The notes: generated by a model not told the origin, from the letters alone. Shown: positions 17,384-26,729, numbered from the stretch's first letter. The stretch is DNA of 64,000 nucleotides from Pirellulales bacterium (GCA_019636335.1 JAHBXR010000021.1:1-64000), one strand, 5' to 3'. A program made the numbers and translations.

Positions 17384-18067
17384 ATGGGGCAGGTGCTGCG
17401 CGTGCTTGGTGCGATCGTGGCCGGCGTGGTGACGACGTTTCTGCTGGCGGTGGCCGTTGAAATCGGCGCCTTATATTGTTCGCTCCTCGACAGTTCATCG
17501 TTGCCCATGCGTATCGGCTTGATGCGGCATTTTCCGGTGGATGTGGAGCTGCCGCGCGGCTGGAAGAGCATCGCGGAACTGATGGCGTGGCGCGAGCGGT
17601 ACGATGCCTCGCTGCCGCAGGTGGGACAATTCGACCTGGGGGGCGGCGGCTGGCAGGCCTGCCTGGCGAGCGACATGCCGCGCACGCGACTCACCGCCCA
17701 GGCGGTTTACGCCGGCGAGATCGAGACGACCCCGCTGCTGCGCGAACCGCAGTTCGAGGCGTTTCGCACGGGCGGGCTGCGGCTGCCGATTCTCGCCTGG
17801 CGGACGCTCTTGTGGATGACCTGGACGACTGGACACCGTTCGCAACGGACCTGCCGCGACGATTTTCGCGGGCGACTGCGCACCGTGGCCGATCGCTTGT
17901 GCGCGGCCGAATGCGATACGCTCGTCGTTTCGCATGCCGGCATGATGGCCTACCTCGCCGCGGAGCTGCGCCGGCGTGGATTCGTCGGACCGCGGTTTCG
18001 ACTCGCCCGCTATGCGACGGTGTATGAGTTTATGAGTGGACAGGGGGCAGGGAGTAGGGGGCAGTGA
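17384..18067 (+). CDS. histidine phosphatase superfamily protein with N-terminal membrane segment
   Basis: 227 residues from the ATG at 17384, which has GGGGAGA just upstream. The phosphatase part begins MRIGLMRHFPVD (ATG also at 17507); the usual RHG is RHF here. LASDMPRTRLTAQAVY gives the second Arg, and VVSHAGMMAYLAAEL the second catalytic His. In front is a membrane helix (VLRVLGAIVAGVVTTFLLAVAVE) that resembles the first helix of an unrelated membrane-protein family. So the gene is either a tethered phosphatase or a fusion made by a deletion. The C-terminal FMSGQGAGSRGQ is encoded by a family C repeat. Confidence 0.6.
   Translation: MGQVLRVLGAIVAGVVTTFLLAVAVEIGALYCSLLDSSSLPMRIGLMRHFPVDVELPRGWKSIAELMAWRERYDASLPQVGQFDLGGGGWQACLASDMPRTRLTAQAVYAGEIETTPLLREPQFEAFRTGGLRLPILAWRTLLWMTWTTGHRSQRTCRDDFRGRLRTVADRLCAAECDTLVVSHAGMMAYLAAELRRRGFVGPRFRLARYATVYEFMSGQGAGSRGQ
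18033..18066. repeat. family C repeat inside gene end
   Basis: GAGTGGACAGGGGGCAGGGA and following GGGGGCAG form the last codons of the phosphatase gene. The repeat therefore replaced or extended its natural C-terminus. From 18068 to 18414 I see no gene, only a TATGAT-like promoter element near 18230. Confidence 0.5.
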
Positions 18068-18414
18068 CATCTTCCAAGAGCTGGCCATCGAGATGCTCGA
18101 GCAATTCGCTGCTGACTGAGTTGAGCAGGGGGAAAGGGGCGGTTTCAACCCGATTGGGCTCTACCACCGCGACGATTCGGTGCGGGGACACGGCTGATGT
18201 GCGAAACCGGGGCTCGATTCCGGGGTTTCTGGTATGATCGAGGGCGACAGCCAATCGTCGACGTTCTGCCCGTGTTGAAACGGTCAAAGGAGTCGCGGGG
18301 TATGCCTTACAGCCTGGCGAGCTCGCAACGTGTGGCACGTTCGAGTCCCAGATGCCGCTCCTTCTTGATGTGAACGCACGCCTGAACTTTCCTCCGAGCC
18401 CGCAGGTGAATCTG

Positions 18415-20670
18415 ATGCGAGCAACTCTCGCGACTTCTTTCGTGACAGCCCTATGGATTCTCGCCACGGTGGCAGGCGTGTCGGGAGCAGACGGGAGCCC
18501 CGTCGGCCAGAAGATCGAGAACTTCACGCTCAAGAACCAGTTCGGCAAGGAATACTCGCTCGACGCATTGAAGGATCGCGACGTCGTGGTGGTCGCATTC
18601 CTGGGGGCCGAGTGCCCACTCGCCAAGTTATATGGTCCGCGACTGGCCGATCTGGCGGCGAAGCTGGCTGACCGGGGGGTGGCGTTCGTGGGCATCGATT
18701 CGAACCAGCAAGATTCGCTGCCGGAGATCGCGGCCTATGCCTCGCGGCACAAGATCGACTTTCCCATCTTGAAGGATCCCGGCAACGCGATCGCCGATCG
18801 CTTTGGAGCCGAGCGCACGCCCGAGGTGTTCGTGCTCGATCGCGAGCGAAAGGTGCAATACCGTGGCCGCATCGACGATCAATATGGCTTTGCCGAGGGC
18901 GTGGGCTACCAGCGTCCTGTACCTTCGCGGCAGGATCTGCTCGAAGCGGTCGAAGAGGTGCTGGCCGGCAAGCCGGTGAGCGAGCCAGAAACGAAAACGC
19001 TGGGCTGCCTCATCGGCCGCGTGCGCGAAGTGAATGCCGCGTCGGAAGTGACCTTCTCGAACCAGATTGCCCGGGTCTTTCAGCAACACTGCGTCGAGTG
19101 CCATCGGCCGGGACACATCGGGCCGTTCTCGCTCACGAGCTATGAAGATGCCGCGGGCTGGGGAGAGATGATTCGTGAGGTGGTCAACGACGGACGGATG
19201 CCTCCCTGGCACGCCGCCGGCGAGCATGGCAAGTTCAAGAACGATCTGCGACTGAGCGACGAGGACAAGAAGCTGATCGATACCTGGGTGACGAACGGGT
19301 GCCCCGAAGGTGATCGCGCGCAGTTGCCCCCCGAGCGAGAATTCGTCACGGGCTGGTCGATCGGCGAGCCGGATCAGATCGTTTACATGCGCGACAAGCC
19401 GGTCGAAGTTCCGGCCGAAGGGGTAATCGACTACTACCACTTCGTGGTCGACCCGGGCTGGACGGAGGACAAATGGATCATGGCGGCCGAGGCGCGCCCC
19501 GGCAGCCCGGAGACGGTCCACCATATTCTCGTGTTCGTGGCGCCGCCGCGTTCGGGCGGGGGGGACTTGTTCTCTTCGTTCCGCGGGCGGGGGAATCCCA
19601 ATCGCGATGCGGGACGACGCAACGATCGTGCGCGCGAAGAGAATCAAGATGACGCGGCAAAGAACGAGGAGCGAGAGGATCAACCGGAAGAGCGATCGCC
19701 GGAGAATCGGGGCCGGCGCGGGCGATCGGGCGGCCCACGCGGCAACGGCTTCGGTGGCCCCCGCGGCAGTGGCGGTGAAGGTGGTCGTGGCTTTGGTGGG
19801 GGTGGGGGCGGGGGCGGGTTTGGTGGTGGCGGCGGTATCGGCAGCGGCAACTTGATCGCCGGCTACGCGCCGGGCATGAACCCGATGCTGGCCACCGACG
19901 GCACGACCGCCATGCATGTGCCCGCCGGATCGAGGCTGATATTTCAACTGCACTACACGCCCAACGGCGCGCCGCAGAGCGATCGCAGTTACGTGGGCTT
20001 CCGCTTCGTCGAGCCCGAGCGTGTGCAGTACGTCGCACGCAGCACGGCGCTGGCGAACCCCTTCTTCGCGATTCCGCCGGGCAACGACGATTATCACGTT
20101 TCGGCCGAAAGCACCTTCGAGCACGACACGCTGCTGGCGAACATGACGCCCCACATGCATACGCGCGGCAAGGCGTTCCGCTACGAGATGACGTATCCCG
20201 ACGGCAAACAAGAGGTGTTGCTCGACGTGCCGGCCTACGACTTCAACTGGCAGACGACCTATTTCCTCAGCGAACCGAAGATGATTCCGAAGGGCTCGAA
20301 GCTGGTTTGCACGGCGCACTGGGACAACTCGGAGAACAACCTGTCGAATCCCGATCCGACGAAGGTGGTGACCTGGGGAGACCAGACGTTCGAGGAAATG
20401 ATGATCGGCTTCTACGTCGAGGTCTTTCCGAAGGGGGAGGTGCCGCCATCGAACCTGCGGCGGATGTTTGGCAAGCTCGAGCCGGAAAAGATCTTCGAGG
20501 CGCTCGACGCGAACAAGGATGGCAAGTTGACGAAGGAAGAACTGCCCGACCAGGTGGGGGATCGTCTGTCGTTCGCCGACACGAATCGTGACGGGGCTAT
20601 CAGCTTGAACGAACTAAAGGTGCTGACGACGCTGATCTCGAGCTTCACGCAGCAGCGCGAGCGGGATTAG
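18415..20670 (+). CDS. secreted redoxin-cytochrome c-monooxygenase-like-EF-hand mosaic protein
   Basis: 751 residues from the ATG at 18415, which gives a clean signal peptide (MRATLATSFVTALWILATVA). Domains in order: an AhpC/redoxin-like thioredoxin fold (about 26-185; single Cys in GAECPLAKLY, residue 67); a haem c motif CVECH (226-230) in FQQHCVECHRPGHIGPF; and a Cu-type-II ascorbate-dependent monooxygenase-like region with ETVHHILVF and TPHMHTRGKAF. That region is interrupted by a roughly 100-residue Arg/Glu then Gly/Arg low-complexity insert. Last come two EF-hands, DANKDGKLTKEE (698) and DTNRDGAISLNE (722). Probably a periplasmic redox protein of the large planctomycete cytochrome family. 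The substrate is unknown. Confidence 0.8.
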   Translation: MRATLATSFVTALWILATVAGVSGADGSPVGQKIENFTLKNQFGKEYSLDALKDRDVVVVAFLGAECPLAKLYGPRLADLAAKLADRGVAFVGIDSNQQDSLPEIAAYASRHKIDFPILKDPGNAIADRFGAERTPEVFVLDRERKVQYRGRIDDQYGFAEGVGYQRPVPSRQDLLEAVEEVLAGKPVSEPETKTLGCLIGRVREVNAASEVTFSNQIARVFQQHCVECHRPGHIGPFSLTSYEDAAGWGEMIREVVNDGRMPPWHAAGEHGKFKNDLRLSDEDKKLIDTWVTNGCPEGDRAQLPPEREFVTGWSIGEPDQIVYMRDKPVEVPAEGVIDYYHFVVDPGWTEDKWIMAAEARPGSPETVHHILVFVAPPRSGGGDLFSSFRGRGNPNRDAGRRNDRAREENQDDAAKNEEREDQPEERSPENRGRRGRSGGPRGNGFGGPRGSGGEGGRGFGGGGGGGGFGGGGGIGSGNLIAGYAPGMNPMLATDGTTAMHVPAGSRLIFQLHYTPNGAPQSDRSYVGFRFVEPERVQYVARSTALANPFFAIPPGNDDYHVSAESTFEHDTLLANMTPHMHTRGKAFRYEMTYPDGKQEVLLDVPAYDFNWQTTYFLSEPKMIPKGSKLVCTAHWDNSENNLSNPDPTKVVTWGDQTFEEMMIGFYVEVFPKGEVPPSNLRRMFGKLEPEKIFEALDANKDGKLTKEELPDQVGDRLSFADTNRDGAISLNELKVLTTLISSFTQQRERD

Positions 20671-20783
20671 CGCGGCGGGGTGTAACGAGGCATACTGGAA
20701 ACACCTCGCTCAGCAGCACGGCGTGGACATTGCAACAATCTCGGCCGCTAGCGTCGCCTATCGCCATCCGATTCTGAGCCCAG

Positions 20784-21440
20784 ATGATTGCACACGCCCG
20801 CCCACGCCTGTGGTTTCTATGCGTCGCGGGAGTTATTGGCCTGCTCGGTCTATACCTGCCTTATCGCGCGTGGGATAGACACGAGATGCTTTCTCGATCC
20901 CGACAAGGGGCCTATCCAATGAACGAGACGACTTTCTGGGACATCATCGAACTGCTCGACTGGGATCAGACCGGCGACGACGAGGCTGTGCTAGAGCCGG
21001 CGTGTCAAGCGCTCGCCGCGCTTGACGACGATGCGATCTTTGAGTTCGAAAACATCCTCGCCGAAAAGCTCCACGCGATCGATACGCGAGAACATTGTCG
21101 CGCCTGCTACGCGGGCGAACTCGATCCCGACGATGGTGATGACTTTATTTCAGCCGACGATTTTCTCTACTCTCGGTGCGTCGCCGTAGCCAATGGCCGC
21201 GACGTTTATACGTCGATCCTGGCCGACCCTGCCGAGATGCCGCAAGGCTTGGAATTCGAATCGTTGTTGTCCCTTCCTGCTTCCGCCTATGAGCTCAAGA
21301 CTGGCAACGAGTACGAGCACGTCCCTCGTGTCAGTTACGAAAGCTTTCAGAATCTGGCCGGATGGGCAGCGACGGCAGCGACGCGGCCTGGAAAGCTTAC
21401 CGGGGAAAATGTTCCTCCCGGAAACCGGCGGCCGACTTGA
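20784..21440 (+). CDS. DUF4240-like protein
   Basis: 218 residues. From MNETTFWDIIELLDWDQTGDD through ALDDDAIFEFENILAEKLH it follows the DUF4240 pattern (FW..I, then a length-conserved helix pair), with DDFLYSRCVAVANGRDVY in the second half. The first 45 residues add a hydrophobic helix (LWFLCVAGVIGLLGLYLPY). They could be a membrane anchor, or untranslated if the ATG at 20919 is used. Function of the family is unknown. Confidence 0.6.
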   Translation: MIAHARPRLWFLCVAGVIGLLGLYLPYRAWDRHEMLSRSRQGAYPMNETTFWDIIELLDWDQTGDDEAVLEPACQALAALDDDAIFEFENILAEKLHAIDTREHCRACYAGELDPDDGDDFISADDFLYSRCVAVANGRDVYTSILADPAEMPQGLEFESLLSLPASAYELKTGNEYEHVPRVSYESFQNLAGWAATAATRPGKLTGENVPPGNRRPT

Positions 21441-21566
21441 GGATCGGCGGGACCTTCGCTTTGCGGCTAGAGGAATCTGCTGCTACCCTCTGTGTGCGCA
21501 GATCGGAGTAAGCGCCCGTGCCGAAGAGGATTCCAGCTTGGATATCTTGACTCAAGGGGTTCGTTG

Positions 21567-22664
21567 ATGGATTCCGCCCACGTGTTCGTCGCGCGGCTTT
21601 GCTTTCGGTTTGTCATCGCGGTTTGTTGCGGCACCGCTTGCCTGTCACACATCGTCCGGGCCGATCAGCCCCAGCAGGGGGCGACGAAGCGGGTCGATTT
21701 GAGTGCTGGTGTGGCGCTTGAGCTGGTCTACATTCCGCCAGGTTCTTTTCTGATGGGGAGCACGCCGGAGGAAAAAGCCTGGGCCACCGGCATTGAAGGG
21801 GGCGCGCAGGCGGGCACCGAACGCGAATCGTACGAAGGGGAGCGGCCGCGCCCGATGCGCGTCCAAGACGGCTTTTGGATGGGGCGCACCGAGGTCACGG
21901 TCGGGCAGTTTCGCCGTTTCGTCGAGGAATTTGGTTACGTGACCGATGCCGAAAAGCCGGGGGGCAAGACGCAGTGCTTCAACCCACTGTGGAACGGCTA
22001 TCATCTCACCACGCAGGTCACGCATCCTTGGGAGCCGATGCCGGGCAAGAGCTGGCGCGATCCGAACTTCGACTTCCCACTCGACGACCACTATCCGGTC
22101 GTCTGCGTGAGTTGGAACGACGGCCGCGCGTTCTGCCAATGGCTGACGAAGCGGGAACGCGCTGCGGGCCGGCTGCCTGAGGGACTGGAGTATCGATTGC
22201 CGACCGAGGCCGAATGGGAATACGCCTGCCGCGGCGGCAGCCAACAGAGTCTTTACTTCTGGTGGGGCAACGAGCTCCAGGAGGGAGAAGGGCGGCTGAA
22301 CATTTCGGCCGTCGATTTTCTGCCCGATCGGAAGCAGGCTTGGCCCCTGAACAAAGCCCCCTGGAGCGATGGCTACTCGTTCGTCTCGCCGGTCGATCAT
22401 TACGGCGAGCGCGGCCGCAACGGTTTCGGGCTGGCCGATATGTGCGGCGGGGTGTGGGAGGTGATTCTCGACGACTTCGATCCCGCGGGGGGGCACGAAG
22501 AACTGCACGTCGACGCGGAGAATCCTCGGCCCGTCTGCCGCGGCGGCAATTACTTCGACGTGCCCGGCAACGCACGCTGTGCGGTGCGGCTGGGATTGCA
22601 AAGCACGAGCTACTCGGATTCGCGTGATGGGTTTCGGATTTGCCTGGGCGTGCCGCGGCGGTGA
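21567..22664 (+). CDS. secreted formylglycine-generating-enzyme-like (SUMF1 fold) protein
   Basis: 365 residues. Signal peptide (FVIAVCCGTACLSHIVRA), then the FGE-sulfatase domain: LVYIPPGSFLMGS, GFWMGRTEVTVGQFRRFVE, PVVCVSWNDGRAFCQWL, RLPTEAEWEYACRGG, GLADMCGGVWEV, CRGGNYFDVPGNARCAVRLG and DGFRICLG. The paired active-site cysteines of true FGE (C-x4-C in the segment after GGSY) are absent; GGNYFDVPGNARC has only one. So this is probably a binding or structural member rather than a sulfatase activator. No sulfatase gene is nearby. Confidence 0.8.
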   Translation: MDSAHVFVARLCFRFVIAVCCGTACLSHIVRADQPQQGATKRVDLSAGVALELVYIPPGSFLMGSTPEEKAWATGIEGGAQAGTERESYEGERPRPMRVQDGFWMGRTEVTVGQFRRFVEEFGYVTDAEKPGGKTQCFNPLWNGYHLTTQVTHPWEPMPGKSWRDPNFDFPLDDHYPVVCVSWNDGRAFCQWLTKRERAAGRLPEGLEYRLPTEAEWEYACRGGSQQSLYFWWGNELQEGEGRLNISAVDFLPDRKQAWPLNKAPWSDGYSFVSPVDHYGERGRNGFGLADMCGGVWEVILDDFDPAGGHEELHVDAENPRPVCRGGNYFDVPGNARCAVRLGLQSTSYSDSRDGFRICLGVPRR

Positions 22665-22784
22665 TGCAGGGAGATGATGCCGCGTTGCACCATCCCAAGA
22701 ATCGCACCGCTCGTCGGCCAGAATCATTTTAACTAGATCGCACCTATCGATTACTCCGATTCGTCGCCGATTCAGGAGAGTCCC

Positions 22785-23249
22785 ATGCGGTGCATCGACT
22801 ATGCCGTGGAGTGCATCCAGCGTGCGCTGAGAGAGGTCGAATGCGATCGGTTCACTCCTGCGGTATTATCGCCGGAGATTGCTGATTACCTGATTGACCT
22901 AACGCATCGATACCCAATCGACGATTCCGAATTCAGTAGATTCGTGATTACGCTGTCCTATAACGCCATTCGCGATGAACTGTTGAACCAAATACTTCCT
23001 GCAAGTATTGGACAGCAGATTCGCGATTATCGAGCGGAATACGAAGCACTGCAAATCCGGATGGAAAACGACGTCGCCCAAAGCAACTTCGACGAAGCTC
23101 GGCAATACCGTGATCGACAGCAGGTCATAGAAACATCCATTCGCGAGTTGATCGCAGGTGCCGACTTCACGATTACACTCGCACTCGTTGAATCGGTATT
23201 GAGATCATTGGCGTTTCCACGAGTCTTGACCAAGCCTCGCAACTCGTGA
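22785..23249 (+). CDS. UVR-motif-like small protein
   Basis: 154 residues, all-helical by appearance and encoded by sequence richer in A/T than its neighbours. MENDVAQSNFDEARQYRDRQ matches the UvrB/UvrC C-terminal interaction motif seen in many small accessory proteins. The N-terminal half is unrecognised. Stand-alone gene. Confidence 0.55.
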   Translation: MRCIDYAVECIQRALREVECDRFTPAVLSPEIADYLIDLTHRYPIDDSEFSRFVITLSYNAIRDELLNQILPASIGQQIRDYRAEYEALQIRMENDVAQSNFDEARQYRDRQQVIETSIRELIAGADFTITLALVESVLRSLAFPRVLTKPRNS

Positions 23250-23325
23250 GGTAGCTTGCGCGCGGGCACCCGACCCGAGCACGGTGAAAGCTCAGCATCG
23301 CAGCGAACCGCCGACGATGATCTCG

Positions 23326-23598
23326 TCACACCAACGGTGCTTTCCGTTCCACGATTGATGGTGTCTTAGCGGCCATCTCAGCGTTGAGTCGAATGAATTC
23401 CTGCCAAGGCTCGGGCACGTTATCTTCGTAGAAGATCGCCTCGACCGGGCATTCCGCTCGGCAGGCGTCGCAGTCGATGCACTCAGTGGGATCGATGTAG
23501 AGCATCTTTTCTCCTTCGTGGAAGCAATCGCAGGGACAGACGACGACGCAATCGGTGTACTTGCAGCCGAAGCAGGGGGCGGTCACGACGTAGGCCAT
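23326..23598 (-). CDS. fdxA: ferredoxin, FdxA type (7Fe-8S)
   Basis: 90 residues. The FdxA cluster motifs are clear: CFGCKYTDCVVVCPCDCF at the N-terminus (3Fe-4S/4Fe-4S arrangement) and CIDCDACRAECPVEAIF for the 4Fe-4S site, followed by the family tail VPEPWQEFIRLNAEMA. Small soluble electron carrier. It could feed redox enzymes such as the desaturase or oxidoreductase in this window, but no linkage is shown. Single gene. Confidence 0.9.
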   Translation of the reverse strand: MAYVVTAPCFGCKYTDCVVVCPCDCFHEGEKMLYIDPTECIDCDACRAECPVEAIFYEDNVPEPWQEFIRLNAEMAAKTPSIVERKAPLV

Positions 23599-23787
23599 CG
23601 GTTTCTCCTGAAGCGAGTGAGAGGGGACTGAACCTTTCGAGCGGATCGAGAATCTGGTCTGCTAGGGGTACATCCGATTCACACTCGAAGTTGGCCAAAC
23701 ATTCCGGAAACTTCCCCGAAAAAGCAGCAAACCGCGACGCCCATTGACTTTGAAAGGCCTGCCAGCTTGGGTGCCGACCACGTCAGC

Positions 23788-25158
23788 ATGAGTTCTCGCG
23801 AACTGTTGAGCCTGTATCAGGCAGGAAACCGCGAGGCGGCGACAATCCTCTTTGATCGCTATGTCGCTCGTCTGATGGCACTGGCGCGTCGCCGACTGGG
23901 GGAGCGGCTCCGACGACGAGTAGACGCGGAAGACATCGTTCAGTCGGCGTTTCGCAGCTTCTTTGCTCATTCGACGGATGGCGAATACGAGTTTGCCGTC
24001 GCCGGTGACCTGTGGCGGTTGCTGGCAAGCATCACGATCAACAAGCTGCACGGCGAGATCGAAAAGCACACGGCCGCCAGGCGGAGTATTCATCGAGAGG
24101 AACCCGCCAGTGTGTTCGCCGCGAACACCAAAGCACCCGAACCCTCGGCCGCCGAGATCATCGCACTTGTCGAAGAGATCCAACTGGCGTTCGACGGCCT
24201 TTCGCCCGACGAACGCCTGGTCTTCACATTGAGTCTGGAAGGGCAAAGCCTGGAGCAGATTAGCGTCGCCATCCGGAAATCCGTGCGAACGACCCGCAGG
24301 ATAGTGGCGAATATCGAGAAAGGCATCCAACTGCGATTGACGACTGGCCGAAGGACCGAGCCTGCCAGGCCGGCGGCTTTGCCCGCGCCAGACGCGCCGC
24401 TGCTTTTCTCGGATTACGTGCTCGAGCGATTGCTGGGGTCCGGTGGCATGGGCAAGGTCTTTCGCGCGCGGGACAAGCGAACGGGAAAGCTCGTAGCGAT
24501 CAAGGCGCTGCACAAGTCGCGTCAATCAGATGTACGCGCCGTGTCGCGACTGGTGCAGGAGGCGCAGATTCTGGCCGGATTGCGCCACCCACACATCGTC
24601 GGTGTGCAGGGGCTGGGACGATTCCCGAGTGGCGGTTATTTCATGGTGATGGAGTACGTGGATGGTGTCGATCTGCAATCGCGAATTCACACGTCTGGAT
24701 TGCCGGTCGAGGAGATGTTGCGCGTCGCGAAACAAGTTGCCGATGCGGTTTATTTTGCCCACGAGCGGGGCGTGGTCCACTGCGATCTCAAGCCGGGGAA
24801 CGTGCTGCTCGACAAGGAGGGGCACGTATTCGTCACCGATTTTGGTTTCGCGCATCTTGTGGCCGGGCCCGCAGATCGCCTGTCACGGGGCATCGGTGGG
24901 ACGGCTGGATTCATCGCTCCAGAGCTACTGGCTGGAGAGAGTCCCCCGACTCCTGCGGCGGACGTATTCGGACTGGGAATGCTGATGTGGACGGTGGCAA
25001 CAGGCTATCCCCCTTCGGGGATCGATTCGTCTTCGGAGTATAATTGCGTCGTGGAAGGACTCGAGAGAATTATTCGGCGCTGCGTGGCAACTCTGCCGAA
25101 CGAACGGTATGGATCGGTGCGCGAGTTGATCAGAGACCTGGAATCGGTTGTGATATGA
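23788..25158 (+). CDS. ECF sigma factor fused to Ser/Thr protein kinase
   Basis: 456 residues. Part 1 (about 1-190) is an ECF-type RNA polymerase sigma factor: region 2 in RELLSLYQAGNREAATILFD and VDAEDIVQSAFRSFFA, region 4 in LSPDERLVFTLSLEGQSLEQ followed by a helix-turn-helix. Part 2 (about 206-456) is a Hanks-type kinase with LGSGGMGKVF, VAIKAL, VVHCDLKPGNVLLD, VTDFGFAH and APEL. The HRD arginine is Cys, a non-RD kinase. No transmembrane helix or C-terminal sensor is present, so signal input must come through a partner. ECF genes next to such kinases are known in planctomycetes; a direct fusion is unusual. Alternative start TTG at 23767. Confidence 0.85.
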   Translation: MSSRELLSLYQAGNREAATILFDRYVARLMALARRRLGERLRRRVDAEDIVQSAFRSFFAHSTDGEYEFAVAGDLWRLLASITINKLHGEIEKHTAARRSIHREEPASVFAANTKAPEPSAAEIIALVEEIQLAFDGLSPDERLVFTLSLEGQSLEQISVAIRKSVRTTRRIVANIEKGIQLRLTTGRRTEPARPAALPAPDAPLLFSDYVLERLLGSGGMGKVFRARDKRTGKLVAIKALHKSRQSDVRAVSRLVQEAQILAGLRHPHIVGVQGLGRFPSGGYFMVMEYVDGVDLQSRIHTSGLPVEEMLRVAKQVADAVYFAHERGVVHCDLKPGNVLLDKEGHVFVTDFGFAHLVAGPADRLSRGIGGTAGFIAPELLAGESPPTPAADVFGLGMLMWTVATGYPPSGIDSSSEYNCVVEGLERIIRRCVATLPNERYGSVRELIRDLESVVI

Positions 25159-25165
25159 ACATGCA

Positions 25166-25197
25166 TTGCTGTCACGCACGGGCTGCGTGACCTACGG
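25166..25197. repeat. family B palindrome
   Basis: TTGCTGTCACGCAC then GGGC then TGCGTGACCTACGG. Same as 26681 and 28343. The rest of the interval to 25443 shows no gene. Confidence 0.7.
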
Positions 25198-25443
25198 CGT
25201 GGTGCCCTCGTGGCGCGGTGGTCAATGGAACGCGAATGAATGACCACTAACACGACGAGTCTGTTGTTGCGGACAGACGCAATCTAGATGGCAAGCGAGT
25301 TGGACTTCGTCCTGGAAACGCTCCGCGAAGTCAGAACACGCGTCACAACAGACCACTGACCACGAAAGCTCGACGCATCTGATTCGCCATGCTTTAATCG
25401 AAGCATCTCTTGAAAGCTTCAGGTGGAGCGGGAGGGCAAGGCA

Positions 25444-26604
25444 ATGCGGGGATTTTGCCGTCTGGGTCTGGGGGCCTGGTTTCTCCTGCTGACGATGTTG
25501 CCGGGAGTGACCGTCGCCTGCCTGTGGGATTACGACACGCTCAAGATGGAGCGTTCCCGCTTCCCGAATGCGCTCGAGTTGATCACGGGCAAGTTCTTGC
25601 GACACTCGCCCGAGTTCTACCAGTGGCGCATCGACGATCGCTTGATACGACTTGAAAGCGACCCGACAAATCCGGCGTTGTTGGATGATCTGGCGGTAGC
25701 GTACGACAAGCTCGGCGAACATCAAAAGGCGATCGAGACGGCCCTCAAGATTGAGCAGTCGCATCCTGGGCGCTACGAGACCGCTTCAAACCTGGCGACG
25801 TTTTATTTTCACGCCGGCACGCCTGAACTGGGGTTGCCCTACTTGGAGCAGGCGCTGGCGATCAATCCCGAGGCACACTTCGGTCGGGAGAAGTATCAAT
25901 TGGCGCTGACGGAATATGTGCTGCAGCAATGGGAAGAAAGCCACGGCCAGTTGCCAGTTGGGCGTTGTCACTGGGCGGATATGAGCAAGCCAGTTCCGGA
26001 TTCTCGCGACGAGCGGACTTTTGCGAAACACTTGCGCACACAATCGTTTGAGCATCTGGCATCAGCCGAGAATCAGGCAGCCGTGAAGGGCGTGCTGGGC
26101 ATGATGAGATTTGCGAATCATGAGTCTCCCATCCTGCTCGAAGCGCTCGGATCGTTGCTGCTGGAAGGGCATCGTTCCGACGATGCAAAGTTCCTGGCCG
26201 CGCGTGCTTATTTGAAAGCTTCGTACGAGTCGCCAGACGACCCAACGCGCGCCGCTTACCGTGAAATGGCTGGCCAGGCTCTCTCGATGCAGACTCAGGG
26301 CGCCCTGAACCGTGAAGTTTCGCTGGCCCAGGTGGAGAGTGATTTCCAGCAGGAACTGGCGGATGCCGACGCATGGTATACTCAACTGCGAGACAAAGAA
26401 CTGGCTTGGATTCGTGACGGAAACAACCCCGAGGTAGAGTTCGATCAGCTCTATGCTGCTGAAACGCCCGCGCAGGTCGTCGACCTACAGGGTAGTAAGA
26501 CGATGCTCGCTGCGCTGCTAGGCGTGGTGATCTTCGCGGCATTACTCTTCGCGTGGCAACTTCGCCGGCGTTCTTCAAGCGCAAGGGCTACGATGGGCTC
26601 GTAA
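25444..26604 (+). CDS. secreted/membrane TPR protein
   Basis: 386 residues. Signal peptide (FLLLTMLPGVTVA, cleavage before CLWDY). A conserved-looking start of the mature protein, LWDYDTLKMERSRFPNALEL, is one I associate with planctomycete exported TPR proteins. TPR-like units follow (LLDDLAVAYDKLGEHQKAIE, YETASNLATFYFHAGTPELG, LPYLEQALAINPEA). A C-terminal membrane helix (MLAALLGVVIFAALLFAWQL) anchors it. Probably a periplasmic assembly scaffold. Confidence 0.65.
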   Translation: MRGFCRLGLGAWFLLLTMLPGVTVACLWDYDTLKMERSRFPNALELITGKFLRHSPEFYQWRIDDRLIRLESDPTNPALLDDLAVAYDKLGEHQKAIETALKIEQSHPGRYETASNLATFYFHAGTPELGLPYLEQALAINPEAHFGREKYQLALTEYVLQQWEESHGQLPVGRCHWADMSKPVPDSRDERTFAKHLRTQSFEHLASAENQAAVKGVLGMMRFANHESPILLEALGSLLLEGHRSDDAKFLAARAYLKASYESPDDPTRAAYREMAGQALSMQTQGALNREVSLAQVESDFQQELADADAWYTQLRDKELAWIRDGNNPEVEFDQLYAAETPAQVVDLQGSKTMLAALLGVVIFAALLFAWQLRRRSSSARATMGS

Positions 26605-26680
26605 GATAGCGGACGATTCTCGTCGTGTCGTGGTAGTAGCTATTCAGCGCGTCGATGGGGCGGAATGTCACGCCAGTCGA

Positions 26681-26712
26681 TTGCTGTCACGCACGGGGTA
26701 CGTGACCTACGG
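26681..26712. repeat. family B palindrome
   Basis: TTGCTGTCACGCAC, GGGG, TACGTGACCTACGG; 17 bases before the DUF2306 gene start. Confidence 0.7.
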
Positions 26713-26729
26713 ATTCTGCGAATTGGATC

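Noticed and set aside
18628..20319. 563-residue antisense frame under the redoxin mosaic gene
   Set aside because: Shadow of a G+C-rich gene; composition is Arg/Ala/His-rich without motifs.
21567..22664. True sulfatase-activating formylglycine-generating enzyme
   Set aside because: The two active-site cysteines are not both present, and no sulfatase gene is in the window.
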